Below, one piece after another: positions 1 to 7,923 of a stretch of 19,303 nucleotides of DNA. The stretch is from Acidimicrobiia bacterium (GTDB lineage: Bacteria > Actinomycetota > Acidimicrobiia > Acidimicrobiales > Ilumatobacteraceae): assembly GCA_013815505.1 (NCBI GenBank), contig JACDGA010000004.1, positions 1-19,303 of the forward strand. Direction: 5' to 3'. The notes beneath the pieces are model-generated. The model saw nothing but the letters and a program-made list of their open reading frames with translations. It did no database searches and was not told the origin of the DNA. Both the position numbers and the translations under genes were made by a program. Every line of letters starts with the position of its first letter. Position 1 is the stretch's first letter.

Positions 1-2
1 CG

Positions 3-2240
3 TTGCTCGGGATGGGTGCGGCGAGGCCCGACGACCTGGATGATCTGGAGCGGGCGTTGCTCGACGGCGTCGAACGCCTCGAACCCGGCGCCACAGCCGA
101 TCGCGTCGAGCACGCGCTCGACGCCGAGCTGATCGACATGGTGTTCTCTGCGCAGCTCGACAGCCGTCATCTCGATCACGCCGCACGATGGCTGCGGGCG
201 AGGGGACTCGGCTTCTACACCATCGGCTCGGCGGGCCACGAGTCCAACGCCTGGGTCGCCGCCGCCCTCGCGCCCACCGACCCTGCGCTGCTGCACTACC
301 GCTCGGGCGGTTTCTACCTCGCACGGTCACGCCAGGTCGTCGGTGATGACGGGCAGTGCCACGATGGCGTCCGCGACGTATTGCTCGGCTTGCTCGCCTC
401 CGTCGACGAGCCGATCGCCGGTGGCCGCCACAAGGTGTTCGGCCACCCCCACCTCGCCGTCATCCCGCAGACGTCGACGATCGCCTCGCACCTCCCGAGA
501 GCCCTCGGCGTCGCGTTCGCCATCGGCAGGGCGCGAAAGCTCGGGCTCGACATGCGATGGCCCGCCGACGCACTCACCGTGTGCTCGTTCGGCGACGCCT
601 CGCTCAACCATTCGACGGCGCAGGGCGCGCTCAACGCCGCCGCGTTCACCGCCCACCAGCGCATCCGTGTGCCGTTGCTGTTCGTCTGCGAGGACAACGG
701 TTGGGGGATCAGCGTCCCGACCCCTCCGGGCTGGGTCGCCGCCGCGCTGTCCCAGCGTCCCGGGCTCCGCTACGCCACTGCCGATGGGAGTGATCCCGTC
801 GAGGTGTTCACCCAGGCTCGACAGCTCGCCGATCATGTCCGTACGACCGGCCGGCCCGCCGTGCTCCACCTCCGAACCGTCCGCTACGGCGGCCACGCCG
901 GCACCGACGTCGAGGCGGCCTACCGCTCGCCGACGTCGATGCGCGCCGACCTCACTCGTGATCCGTTGCTGGCCACCGCGGCGCTGCTCGTGGCGAGCGG
1001 TCGCGCAACGCCCGACGAGATCGCCGAGCGCTACCTCGCCGGACGCACCGCCGTGCGCGCGCTCGCCGACGAGCTGTCGAGCGGGCGAACCCTCGCCACC
1101 GCCGACGAGGTGGTGGCACCGCTCGCGCCGCGCCGTCCCGACGCGGTCGCCCACCTGGCGCGACGCTCCGGTGACGATCGCCTCACGGCGCAGGGTCGCC
1201 GCCCGGAGGCCGAGGGCCACCTGACGCTCGCCGAGACGATCAACCGGACGCTGCACGATGCGCTCGCCGCCGATCCACACGTGCTCGTGTTCGGCGAGGA
1301 CGTAGGCGTCAAGGGCGGCGTCTACGGCGTCACCCGCAACCTCGCTCGCAAGGTAGGCGCCGGCCGCGTGTTCGACACCCTGCTCGACGAGCAGTCGATC
1401 CTCGGGCTCGCGCTCGGCACCGCGGTATCCGGCTTCGTGCCGGTCCCCGAGATCCAGTACCTCGCGTACCTCCACAACGCAGAGGACCAGCTGCGCGGTG
1501 AGGCGGCGAGCCTGTCGTTCTTCTCCAACGGCCAGTACCGCAACGGGATGGTGGTGCGCGTCGCCGGCTATGGCTACCAGCGCGGCTTCGGTGGCCATTT
1601 CCACAACGACAACGGCGTCGCCGTGCTGCGCGACATCCCGGGTCTCGTGATCGCCTCGCCGTCGCATCCCGCCGACGCGGCACCCATGTTGCGCACGTGC
1701 CTCGCCGCCGCGGCCGCCGACGGCACGGTGTCGGTGTTCCTCGAACCGATCGCCCGGTACCACACCCGCGAGCTACACGAGCCGGGCGACGACGGATGGA
1801 CCGCCGAGTACGCCCCGCCCGACCGATGGGGTGACATCCACGTGCCGATCGGTGCGCCCCGCCTCGTGCGCGAGGGGAACGACGTGCTCGTCGTGTCGTG
1901 GGGCAACGGCGCCTACATGTCGGCTCGTGTCGCCGAGCGCTGCGCGGCGGAGGGGATCTCGTGCGCGGTTCTCGACGTGCGCTGGTTGGCGCCGCTGCCC
2001 ATCCGCGAGATCGCCGCCCGCGCCACCGACGTCGGGCGCGTGCTCGTCGTCGACGAGACGCGTCACTCCGGCGGCGTCGGCGAGGCGATCGTCGCCGGTC
2101 TCGTCGAGCACGGTTTCGGCGGGACGACGATGCGTCTCGCCGCACGGGACTCGTTCATCCCGCTCGGCGACGCTGCGCAACTCGTCCTCGTCGCCGAGGA
2201 CGACATCGCCGACGCTGTCCGACGCCTCGCCGCCGGTTGA
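3..2240 (+). CDS. Fused E1 alpha/beta thiamine-diphosphate 2-oxoacid dehydrogenase (5' end uncertain)
   Basis: This encodes a single chain carrying both halves of the E1 decarboxylase of a pyruvate or branched-chain 2-oxoacid dehydrogenase complex. E1 uses thiamine diphosphate to decarboxylate the 2-oxoacid and passes the acyl group to the lipoyl domain of E2 in the cytoplasm. The E1-alpha-like half (about residues 35-330) has the thiamine-diphosphate motif GDASLNHS at 197 followed by EDNGWG near 231, with GDA where GDG is usual. A roughly 50-residue linker leads to the E1-beta-like half from about 405 (LTLAETINRTL, FGEDVGVKGGVYG, FGGHFHNDNG) and the transketolase C-terminal domain (VLVVSWGNGAYMS). 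Most bacteria encode alpha and beta separately, but fused forms are known in actinomycetes. The frame is open to the left edge: TTG at 3, ATG at 12 or a start outside the window are all possible. The substrate cannot be read from sequence. It converges on the aminopeptidase gene with a 22-bp gap. Confidence 0.88.
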   Translation: MLGMGAARPDDLDDLERALLDGVERLEPGATADRVEHALDAELIDMVFSAQLDSRHLDHAARWLRARGLGFYTIGSAGHESNAWVAAALAPTDPALLHYRSGGFYLARSRQVVGDDGQCHDGVRDVLLGLLASVDEPIAGGRHKVFGHPHLAVIPQTSTIASHLPRALGVAFAIGRARKLGLDMRWPADALTVCSFGDASLNHSTAQGALNAAAFTAHQRIRVPLLFVCEDNGWGISVPTPPGWVAAALSQRPGLRYATADGSDPVEVFTQARQLADHVRTTGRPAVLHLRTVRYGGHAGTDVEAAYRSPTSMRADLTRDPLLATAALLVASGRATPDEIAERYLAGRTAVRALADELSSGRTLATADEVVAPLAPRRPDAVAHLARRSGDDRLTAQGRRPEAEGHLTLAETINRTLHDALAADPHVLVFGEDVGVKGGVYGVTRNLARKVGAGRVFDTLLDEQSILGLALGTAVSGFVPVPEIQYLAYLHNAEDQLRGEAASLSFFSNGQYRNGMVVRVAGYGYQRGFGGHFHNDNGVAVLRDIPGLVIASPSHPADAAPMLRTCLAAAAADGTVSVFLEPIARYHTRELHEPGDDGWTAEYAPPDRWGDIHVPIGAPRLVREGNDVLVVSWGNGAYMSARVAERCAAEGISCAVLDVRWLAPLPIREIAARATDVGRVLVVDETRHSGGVGEAIVAGLVEHGFGGTTMRLAARDSFIPLGDAAQLVLVAEDDIADAVRRLAAG

Positions 2241-2262
2241 GCGCGGGAATCTCGGCTCGGCC

Positions 2263-4845
2263 TCAAAGCGCAGCAGCGAAGCGTTCGCCCTCGCGGCGCA
2301 GCACCTCGTTGTTGACGAGCTGACGCTCGAGCACCTGGCGCAGTGTCTCCGCGGCCTGCTCGATCGGGTGCTCGGCGAAGAAGCCCTGCACGTCAGCGAC
2401 CGACTCGTCGGTCGCCAGCAGCTTCACGCTGTCCACCATGCGCACGATGGTGTTCGTCGGGAAGCGATGGTTGGCCTCGTCCCAGTGCGCCCGCACGAAC
2501 GCCCACGACGCTGCGCCGTGATGGCGGTTGCCGATGCAGTCGCGCAGTAGGAACGGCGCGTTCTGCGACTTCACCTCGCTCGACATCGCCAGCTCGCACG
2601 TGCGAGCCACCAGCTCGGCGTCGTCGAACAGGGCGAGTGAATGCAGGCTGCGGAGCTGCTCTTGCGGTGTGCTCGGCGAGCGGTACTTCTCGAGCAAGCG
2701 CTCGTAGTCGTCGGTACCCCCCGTGCTGGCGACGACCGTTGTCGCGGCAGCGAGCAGCTCGGCGTCGACCGAGCCGGGGTCCCGTTCGTCGGCCGTGAAC
2801 ACGTCTCGCGCCCGGGTGAGCGCCTCGTCGTCGCCGCCGTGGATCGCGGCCATCGAGAGCAGCAGGCCGCGCAACTGGGCGCGCAGCTCGTCCTCGCCAC
2901 CATCCGGCTCGCCGAGCTCGGCGAGCGCGGGGCGCACGAGCGTCGACACCCGCGCCCGCAGTCGCTCCAGTGGCTCGCCGTCGACGAGGCGGCCGAGCGT
3001 GCGCACTGCGACGGCGATCGACCGCCAGACGGCGATGTCACGGTCGTCGGCGAAACCCTCGAGGAACGTCAGCAGGTCGGCCGCTGGCAGCCGTCCTGCG
3101 ATCATCGAGCTCGTGGCGTCGTCGACGAGGCAGTAGCGCTCGAGCCGGTCGAGCCCGGCAAGCACCTCACCGGTGAGACGGCTGCGCAGCTCGTCGTCAT
3201 AGGCGACGCGGAAGAAGCCGTGGCCACCCGCATTGACGACCACTGGCGCGCCGGCGTCGTCGAGCGGCACCGTGATGCGGTCGCCGTCGAGCAGCACCTT
3301 GCGCTCCGTCGCGCCGCCGTCCTCTCCTTCGCCCGTGCGCACGTGCACCGGCACGACCCACAGTGAGTCGTCGTCGTCGTCGCCGGCGCCGAACGCGAAC
3401 CGCGTCTGGTCGAGCACGAGCTCGTCGCCGGCGAGCGACGCCGACACGAGCGGGTAGCCGCGCTGCCAGATCCAGCTGTCCATCAGCCGGCGCACGGGCT
3501 GCGACGTGGCCTCCTCGATCGCGTCCCACAGGTCGCCGGTCTCGGTGTTGCCGTGGGCGTGCGCCGTGAGGTAGCGGTGCACCCCGGCGCGGAACGCCTC
3601 GGTGCCGAGGTACTGCTCGAGCATGCGCAACAGGGCGCCGCCCTTCTGGTACGTGAGCACGTCGAACATGCCCTCGCAGTCGCCGGGACTCTTCACCTCG
3701 TACTCGACGGGCCGCGTGCTCGCCAGCGAATCCGTCTCGAACGCCAGGCTGCGCTCGAGCCCGAACGTCGTCCAGCGGTGCCAGTCGGGCCGGTAGGCGT
3801 CGCAGGCGGCGAGTTCCATGAACGTCGCGAACGCCTCGTTGAGCCAGATGCCATTCCACCAGCGCATCGTGACGAGATCACCGAACCACATGTGGGCGAG
3901 CTCGTGGGCGACGACGTCGACGACGACCTCTTGTTCGTGCTGGGTCGCGGTTGCGGGATCGACGAGCAGCACCGTCTCGCGGAACGTGATGCACCCGAGG
4001 TTCTCCATCGCACCCGCGGCGAAGTCGGGCAGCCCGACGAGATCGATCTTGTCGGACGGGTAGGGAATGCCGTAGTAGTCCTGGAACCAGCGAAGGCAGA
4101 ACGCGCCGACGTCGAGGCCGAACTCGCACAGCTGCGCCTTGCCGGGCAGGTGCACGATGCGCAGCGGGATGCCGTCGACGTCAACGGGGTCGGTCACCTC
4201 GAGCGGACCGACGACGAACGCGACGAGATACGTGCTCATCCGCATCGTCTCGGCGAACCGCACCGCCACCTTTCCCGGCCCGCCGTCGCCGTCGCCGCCC
4301 GGCCGCTCGTCTCGGCCGACCGCTGCGCAGTTGGAGATCGCCAGCAGATCGGGCTCGACGACGAGCGTCACCTCGAACGTCGCCTTGAGATCGGGCTCGT
4401 CCCAGCAGGGGAATGCCCTGCGGCAGTCCGTCGCCTGCATCTGCGTGGTGGCGATGACGCGCTCGTTGCCGTCCTCGTCACGGAAGGTGCTGCGATAGAA
4501 GCCGCGCAGCTTGTCGTTGAGGATGCCCGTGAACTCGATCCGCACGGTGGCGCGCCCCGGCTCGAGCGAGCCGTCGACGTCGATCGTCAATCGCTCGGTC
4601 GGCTCGTCGAGCGACCACGACCCTGCCGTCCCGTTCACGGTGCACGAACCGATGTCGAGCTCGATCGCGTTGAGGACGAGCTCGCCGATCGGCTCGACCA
4701 CGTCGATGTCGATTTCGACGACCCCGCTGAACGTTGCGGCGTCGAGGTTCGGCTCGAGCTCGACCCGGTAGGCCTCGGGCACGGCCGTCCGTGGCAGTCG
4801 ATAGGGGTCGAGCGTGTCCGGCCTGGTCTCGGTGTCGGGCGACAT
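2263..4845 (-). CDS. pepN: Aminopeptidase N, M1 family zinc metallopeptidase
   Basis: An 860-residue M1 aminopeptidase that removes N-terminal amino acids from peptides in the cytoplasm. The beta-rich N-terminal domain (about residues 1-190) is followed by the catalytic domain with the substrate-binding GAMEN motif at 278-282 and the zinc site HELAH at 314-318. The third zinc ligand is Glu337 in NEAFATF, so the spacing is the canonical HExxH-x18-E. A helical ERAP1-like C-terminal domain follows to the end. Length and motifs match the usual actinobacterial PepN of about 850 residues. The frame is open 40 codons further upstream, but those residues do not look like an M1 N-terminus. The ATG at 4845 gives MSPDTETRPDTLDPYRLPRT, and a TAnnnT box lies just upstream of it. 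There is no signal peptide, so the enzyme is expected in the cytoplasm. It is divergent from the kinase gene across 64 bp. Confidence 0.95.
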   Translation of the reverse strand: MSPDTETRPDTLDPYRLPRTAVPEAYRVELEPNLDAATFSGVVEIDIDVVEPIGELVLNAIELDIGSCTVNGTAGSWSLDEPTERLTIDVDGSLEPGRATVRIEFTGILNDKLRGFYRSTFRDEDGNERVIATTQMQATDCRRAFPCWDEPDLKATFEVTLVVEPDLLAISNCAAVGRDERPGGDGDGGPGKVAVRFAETMRMSTYLVAFVVGPLEVTDPVDVDGIPLRIVHLPGKAQLCEFGLDVGAFCLRWFQDYYGIPYPSDKIDLVGLPDFAAGAMENLGCITFRETVLLVDPATATQHEQEVVVDVVAHELAHMWFGDLVTMRWWNGIWLNEAFATFMELAACDAYRPDWHRWTTFGLERSLAFETDSLASTRPVEYEVKSPGDCEGMFDVLTYQKGGALLRMLEQYLGTEAFRAGVHRYLTAHAHGNTETGDLWDAIEEATSQPVRRLMDSWIWQRGYPLVSASLAGDELVLDQTRFAFGAGDDDDDSLWVVPVHVRTGEGEDGGATERKVLLDGDRITVPLDDAGAPVVVNAGGHGFFRVAYDDELRSRLTGEVLAGLDRLERYCLVDDATSSMIAGRLPAADLLTFLEGFADDRDIAVWRSIAVAVRTLGRLVDGEPLERLRARVSTLVRPALAELGEPDGGEDELRAQLRGLLLSMAAIHGGDDEALTRARDVFTADERDPGSVDAELLAAATTVVASTGGTDDYERLLEKYRSPSTPQEQLRSLHSLALFDDAELVARTCELAMSSEVKSQNAPFLLRDCIGNRHHGAASWAFVRAHWDEANHRFPTNTIVRMVDSVKLLATDESVADVQGFFAEHPIEQAAETLRQVLERQLVNNEVLRREGERFAAAL

Positions 4846-4853
4846 GGTCGCCG

Positions 4854-4859
4854 ATGGTA
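4854..4859 (-). promoter_or_regulatory. Putative -10 box of pepN
   Basis: On the minus strand the hexamer TACCAT fits the actinobacterial TAnnnT -10 consensus. Eight bases separate it from the ATG at 4845, so transcription would start at or within about two bases of the start codon, giving a leaderless mRNA. No Shine-Dalgarno sequence is visible before that ATG, which agrees. No convincing -35 box was found. This is inference from spacing only. Confidence 0.4.
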
Positions 4860-4901
4860 TCCGTGACGTCCAGGCAGCGGTTCGCAGGCTGCCGTCCCAG
4901 A

Positions 4902-4907
4902 TAGCGT
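4902..4907 (+). promoter_or_regulatory. Putative -10 box of the PfkB kinase gene
   Basis: TAGCGT fits TAnnnT and ends two bases before the ATG at 4910. A start about seven bases downstream would fall between that ATG and the in-frame GTG at 4916. If the box is real, translation may therefore begin at GTG 4916 on a nearly leaderless mRNA rather than at 4910. The evidence is a short degenerate match only. Confidence 0.27.
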
Positions 4908-4909
4908 GG

Positions 4910-5890
4910 ATGACCGTGCCTGAACTGGACGTGGTGGGGATCGGCAACGCGCTCGTCGATGTCATCGCCCATGCCGACGACGAGTTCCTCGATCGTCACG
5001 CGCTGGTCAAGGGGGCGATGTCGCTGATCGAGACCGATCGTGCCGTCGACCTCTACCGGGCCATCAGCCCTGCGGTGGAGATGAGCGGCGGGTCGGCAGC
5101 GAACACGATGGTCGGCATCGCCAGCCTCGGCGGCCGCGCCGGGTACGTCGGCAAGGTGCGTCGCGACGACCTCGGCAACGTGTTCTCCCACGACATGACG
5201 GCCGTCGGTGTCCGTTTCCGCGGCGGCACACCCGACGCCGAGCTGGGCACGGGACGCTGCATCATCGTCGTCACGCCCGACGCCGAGCGCACGATGAACA
5301 CGTACCTGGGCATCTCGAGCCTGCTGTCGGTCGACGACCTCGACGAGGAGCTGATCGCCGACGCCTCGGTGCTCTACATGGAGGGCTACCTCTTCGATCG
5401 CGACGCCGCCAAGCAGGCGTTCCGCAAGGCCGCCGAGATCGCCCACGCCAACGGTCGCAAGGTGTCGCTGACCTTGTCGGACTCGTTCTGCGTCGACCGC
5501 CACCGCGAGGACTTCGTGGCGCTCGTGCGAGACGATGTCGACATCCTGTTCGGCAACGAAGACGAGATCGTGTCGCTCTACGAGACCGACAGCCTCGACG
5601 ACGCGATCGAGACCCTGCGTGACCAGTGTGAGATCTCCGCGATCACTGCGGGCGCCACCGGTTCGTACGTCGTCACGACCGACGACGTCGTCACGGTCGC
5701 CGCCGAACCGGTCACGAAGGTGCTCGACACCACGGGGGCAGGCGACCTCTACGCCGCAGGGTTCCTCTACGGGCTGACGCGCGGCGACTCGCTGCCGCGG
5801 TGCGCCGAGATCGGCGGGATCGCCGCAGCGGAGGTCATCTCCCACGTCGGCCCACGCCCGCTCGTCTCACTGCGGACGCTCGTGGCGTGA
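4910..5890 (+). CDS. PfkB-family carbohydrate/adenosine kinase
   Basis: A 326-residue ribokinase-fold kinase that transfers phosphate from ATP to a sugar or nucleoside hydroxyl. The N-terminal PfkB signature lies around GGSAANTMVGIASLGG (residues 60-75), and the catalytic, anion-hole motif DTTGAGD is at 273-279, with Asp279 as the expected base. FGNEDEI near 220 is the usual ATP-side NxxE-type motif. The overall pattern (PELDVVGIGNALVDVIA at the start, then SLIE and the early GGSAAN) is closest to the adenosine-kinase branch, but the substrate is inferred. The start is ATG 4910, with GTG 4916 two codons later as an alternative; the frame is open 32 codons further upstream, in sequence unlike a kinase. 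Its stop overlaps the GTG of the mutase gene (GTGA), so the two are probably translationally coupled. Nearby adenosine deaminase and nucleoside-type importer genes favour a nucleoside substrate. Confidence 0.9.
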   Translation: MTVPELDVVGIGNALVDVIAHADDEFLDRHALVKGAMSLIETDRAVDLYRAISPAVEMSGGSAANTMVGIASLGGRAGYVGKVRRDDLGNVFSHDMTAVGVRFRGGTPDAELGTGRCIIVVTPDAERTMNTYLGISSLLSVDDLDEELIADASVLYMEGYLFDRDAAKQAFRKAAEIAHANGRKVSLTLSDSFCVDRHREDFVALVRDDVDILFGNEDEIVSLYETDSLDDAIETLRDQCEISAITAGATGSYVVTTDDVVTVAAEPVTKVLDTTGAGDLYAAGFLYGLTRGDSLPRCAEIGGIAAAEVISHVGPRPLVSLRTLVA

Positions 5891-7476
5891 CCGAGACCGC
5901 GCGCGTCGTCGCCCAGCGCTGGCTCGCCGCCGAGCCCGACGAGGACATCCGAGACGAGCTGAGCGAGCTGCTCGCCGGCGACGATGCGACCCTCGACGCC
6001 CGTTTCGGCGACCGGCTGATGTTCGGCACCGCAGGCCTGCGAGCGGCCATCGGGGCGGGTCCACTGCGGATGAACCGTCTCGTCGTGCGCCAGGCCGCAG
6101 CGGGTCTCGCTCGGTACCTCCTCGACACCGTGCCGGGGGCGGCCGAGCGGGGCGTGCTCATCGGCTTCGACGCCCGCCGCAAGAGCGACGTGTTCGCGCT
6201 CGACACGGCGCGGGTGATGGCGGCGGCGGGACTCCGCTCGTTCTTGTTGCCGCGACCGCTGCCGACCCCGGTGCTCGCGTGGGGCATCACCGAGGTCGGC
6301 GCCGCTGCCGGGGTCATGGTCACGGCGTCGCACAACCCGCCCTCCGACAACGGCTACAAGGTCTACCTCGGCACCGGCGCGCAGATCGTTGCGCCCGTCG
6401 ACGTCGAGATCGCCGACCGCATCGCGCATGTCGATGCCTGCGACGTGGCGCTCGCCGACCCGGACGTGCCCGAGATCGTCCGCTTCGGTGACGAGGTCAT
6501 CGAGGCGTACCTCGATCGCGTGCGAACGGTGCGGCTCCACCCCGACGTCCGTCCGGTCAGCGTTGCCTACACGCCGATGCACGGCGTGGGCGGCGCGGTG
6601 CTGGTCGAGGCGTTCGAGCGTGCCGGTCTCGGGGCGCCGCTGCTCGTCGACGCCCAGTTCGAACCCGACCCGACCTTCCCCTCCGTGTCGTTCCCGAATC
6701 CCGAGGAACCGGGCGCGATGGACCTCGTCGTCGATCTCGCCGAGCGATCGGGAGCGCAGCTCGCGCTCGCCAACGACCCCGACGCCGATCGTCTCGGCGC
6801 CGCCATCCCGCTCGCGAGCGGCGGATGGCGTCTGCTGCGCGGCGACGAGATCGGTGCGCTGCTCGCCGACCACATCCTCGACGCCACCGATGGCGACGAC
6901 CGGCTCGTCGTCACGACGCTCGTGTCGTCGTCGCTGCTGGCGAAGATGGCTGCCGCAGCGGGCGTCCATCACGTCGAGACCTTCACCGGCTTCAAGTGGA
7001 TCGCGCGAGAGGTGCTGGGACGGCCAGAGCAGCGCTTCGTGTTCGGGTACGAGCAGGCGCTCGGCTACCTCGTCACCACGCAGCCGCTCGACAAGGACGG
7101 AATCACGGCGGCAGTGCTGATGGCCGAGGTTGCCGCCGTCACTGCCGCCGAGGGGTTGACGCTCGAGGATCGCCTCGACCAGATCGCCGTCCGGTTCGGA
7201 CGCCATGTGACGGCCGAGCGCTCGATCGCGATGCAGCCCGCCGACGCCGCCCGAGCCGTGCAGGCGCTGCGCGAGCGCCCCCCGTCCGACCTCGGTGGCG
7301 TCGCGGTCGACTCCGTGATGGACTTCGCAGAAGCGAACCTGCTGCGGATCACGCTCGCCGGTGGCATCCGGGTACAGGTGCGACCGAGCGGCACCGAGCC
7401 GAAGGTCAAGCTCTACGGCGAAGCGGTCGACGCGGACCCGACGCCAAGCCTCAACGCCCTCGCCGACCTGCTGTAA
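5887..7476 (+). CDS. Phospho-sugar mutase (phosphoglucomutase/phosphopentomutase PGM2 type)
   Basis: A 529-residue alpha-D-phosphohexomutase-superfamily enzyme that moves a phosphate between C1 and C6 (or C5) of a sugar through a phosphoserine. Domain 1 holds the active-site loop TASHNPPSDNGYKVY with the phosphorylated Ser148. The magnesium loop DPDADR is at 297-302, the sugar-binding loop FGYEQALGY has Glu389, and the phosphate-binding RPSGTEPK is at 499-506. Length and the loop GFKWIAREVLG resemble the PGM2/PgcA subgroup, which includes phosphoglucomutases and phosphopentomutases; specificity cannot be decided here. GTG at 5887 is chosen because it overlaps the stop of the upstream kinase by four bases and gives a normal N-terminus. 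Coupling to an adenosine-kinase-like gene makes a role in ribose-phosphate salvage plausible, but glucose phosphate remains equally possible. Confidence 0.92.
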   Translation: MTETARVVAQRWLAAEPDEDIRDELSELLAGDDATLDARFGDRLMFGTAGLRAAIGAGPLRMNRLVVRQAAAGLARYLLDTVPGAAERGVLIGFDARRKSDVFALDTARVMAAAGLRSFLLPRPLPTPVLAWGITEVGAAAGVMVTASHNPPSDNGYKVYLGTGAQIVAPVDVEIADRIAHVDACDVALADPDVPEIVRFGDEVIEAYLDRVRTVRLHPDVRPVSVAYTPMHGVGGAVLVEAFERAGLGAPLLVDAQFEPDPTFPSVSFPNPEEPGAMDLVVDLAERSGAQLALANDPDADRLGAAIPLASGGWRLLRGDEIGALLADHILDATDGDDRLVVTTLVSSSLLAKMAAAAGVHHVETFTGFKWIAREVLGRPEQRFVFGYEQALGYLVTTQPLDKDGITAAVLMAEVAAVTAAEGLTLEDRLDQIAVRFGRHVTAERSIAMQPADAARAVQALRERPPSDLGGVAVDSVMDFAEANLLRITLAGGIRVQVRPSGTEPKVKLYGEAVDADPTPSLNALADLL

Positions 7477-7483
7477 GCGAGCC

Positions 7484-7887
7484 TCAGCGGGCGAGCTCGC
7501 CGCGGATCGCCGTCGCAACTGCCTCGCGCTGGTCGCCGCCGTCGTCGCGCGAGAGCACGTGGTCCGGCACGACCTGCGGATCACCGGCCTGCAACTCGTC
7601 GAGCAGCGAGTCGTAGCGATCCGAGAGCACCCTCGACGCCGGATCGAGGCCGACCACGACGACGACACCGGTCGGCAGCGTGTTGACCGGGACGACGGTG
7701 AGATCCGGCCCGTGCTGCCGCAAGAGCTCGGCGACCTTGACAGGGGCGGTGACCTTGAACGCCGGGTCGACGCCGATGCTGCGGGCCCGTGAAAGCGTCA
7801 GGCTGCGCCCGTCGCTGACCCCGATCTCGAGATAGTGCGCGGCGCGAGCTTGCGGTGCAGCGCGCGCAAGAACTGGTGTCGTGACAT
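7484..7887 (-). pseudogene. Class I SAM methyltransferase remnant (frameshift plus internal deletion)
   Basis: From ATG 7887 the frame reads MSRHQFLRALHRKLAPR and then loses sense near 7834-7836. The adjacent frame takes over with YLEIGVSDGRSLTL, the SAM-binding motif I of a class I methyltransferase, followed by SRARSIGVDPAFKV (motif II region). Joining the two requires restoring one missing base near 7835. After TAPVKVAELLRQHGPDLTVV the protein runs through a C-terminal-looking strand and tail (VVVVVGLDPASRVLSDRYD) to the stop at 7484. The central part with the usual acidic FIDG-type strand and helices, roughly 100 residues, is missing. No start codon precedes YLEIG in its own frame. The gene therefore has a one-base frameshift and an apparent internal deletion, and is unlikely to be active. 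It is divergent from the GT61 gene by 36 bp; related methyltransferases often sit in surface-polysaccharide clusters. Confidence 0.7.
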
Positions 7888-7923
7888 CGTCGGTTCGGGG
7901 AAAGCGTTCGAGCCGCGCTGGTC

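Noticed and set aside
327..1763. Long open frame antisense to the E1 gene
   Set aside because: It mirrors the codon pattern of a clearly conserved gene; its product is low-complexity Arg/Gly/Val sequence with no family motif.
3553..4866. Long open frame antisense to pepN
   Set aside because: It is a GC-driven shadow of an M1 peptidase with all catalytic residues intact.
7490..7501. Perfect 12-bp palindrome GGCGAGCTCGCC as a terminator or operator
   Set aside because: It has no loop and no T-run, and lies inside the last codons of the methyltransferase remnant; such palindromes are expected in GC-rich coding sequence.
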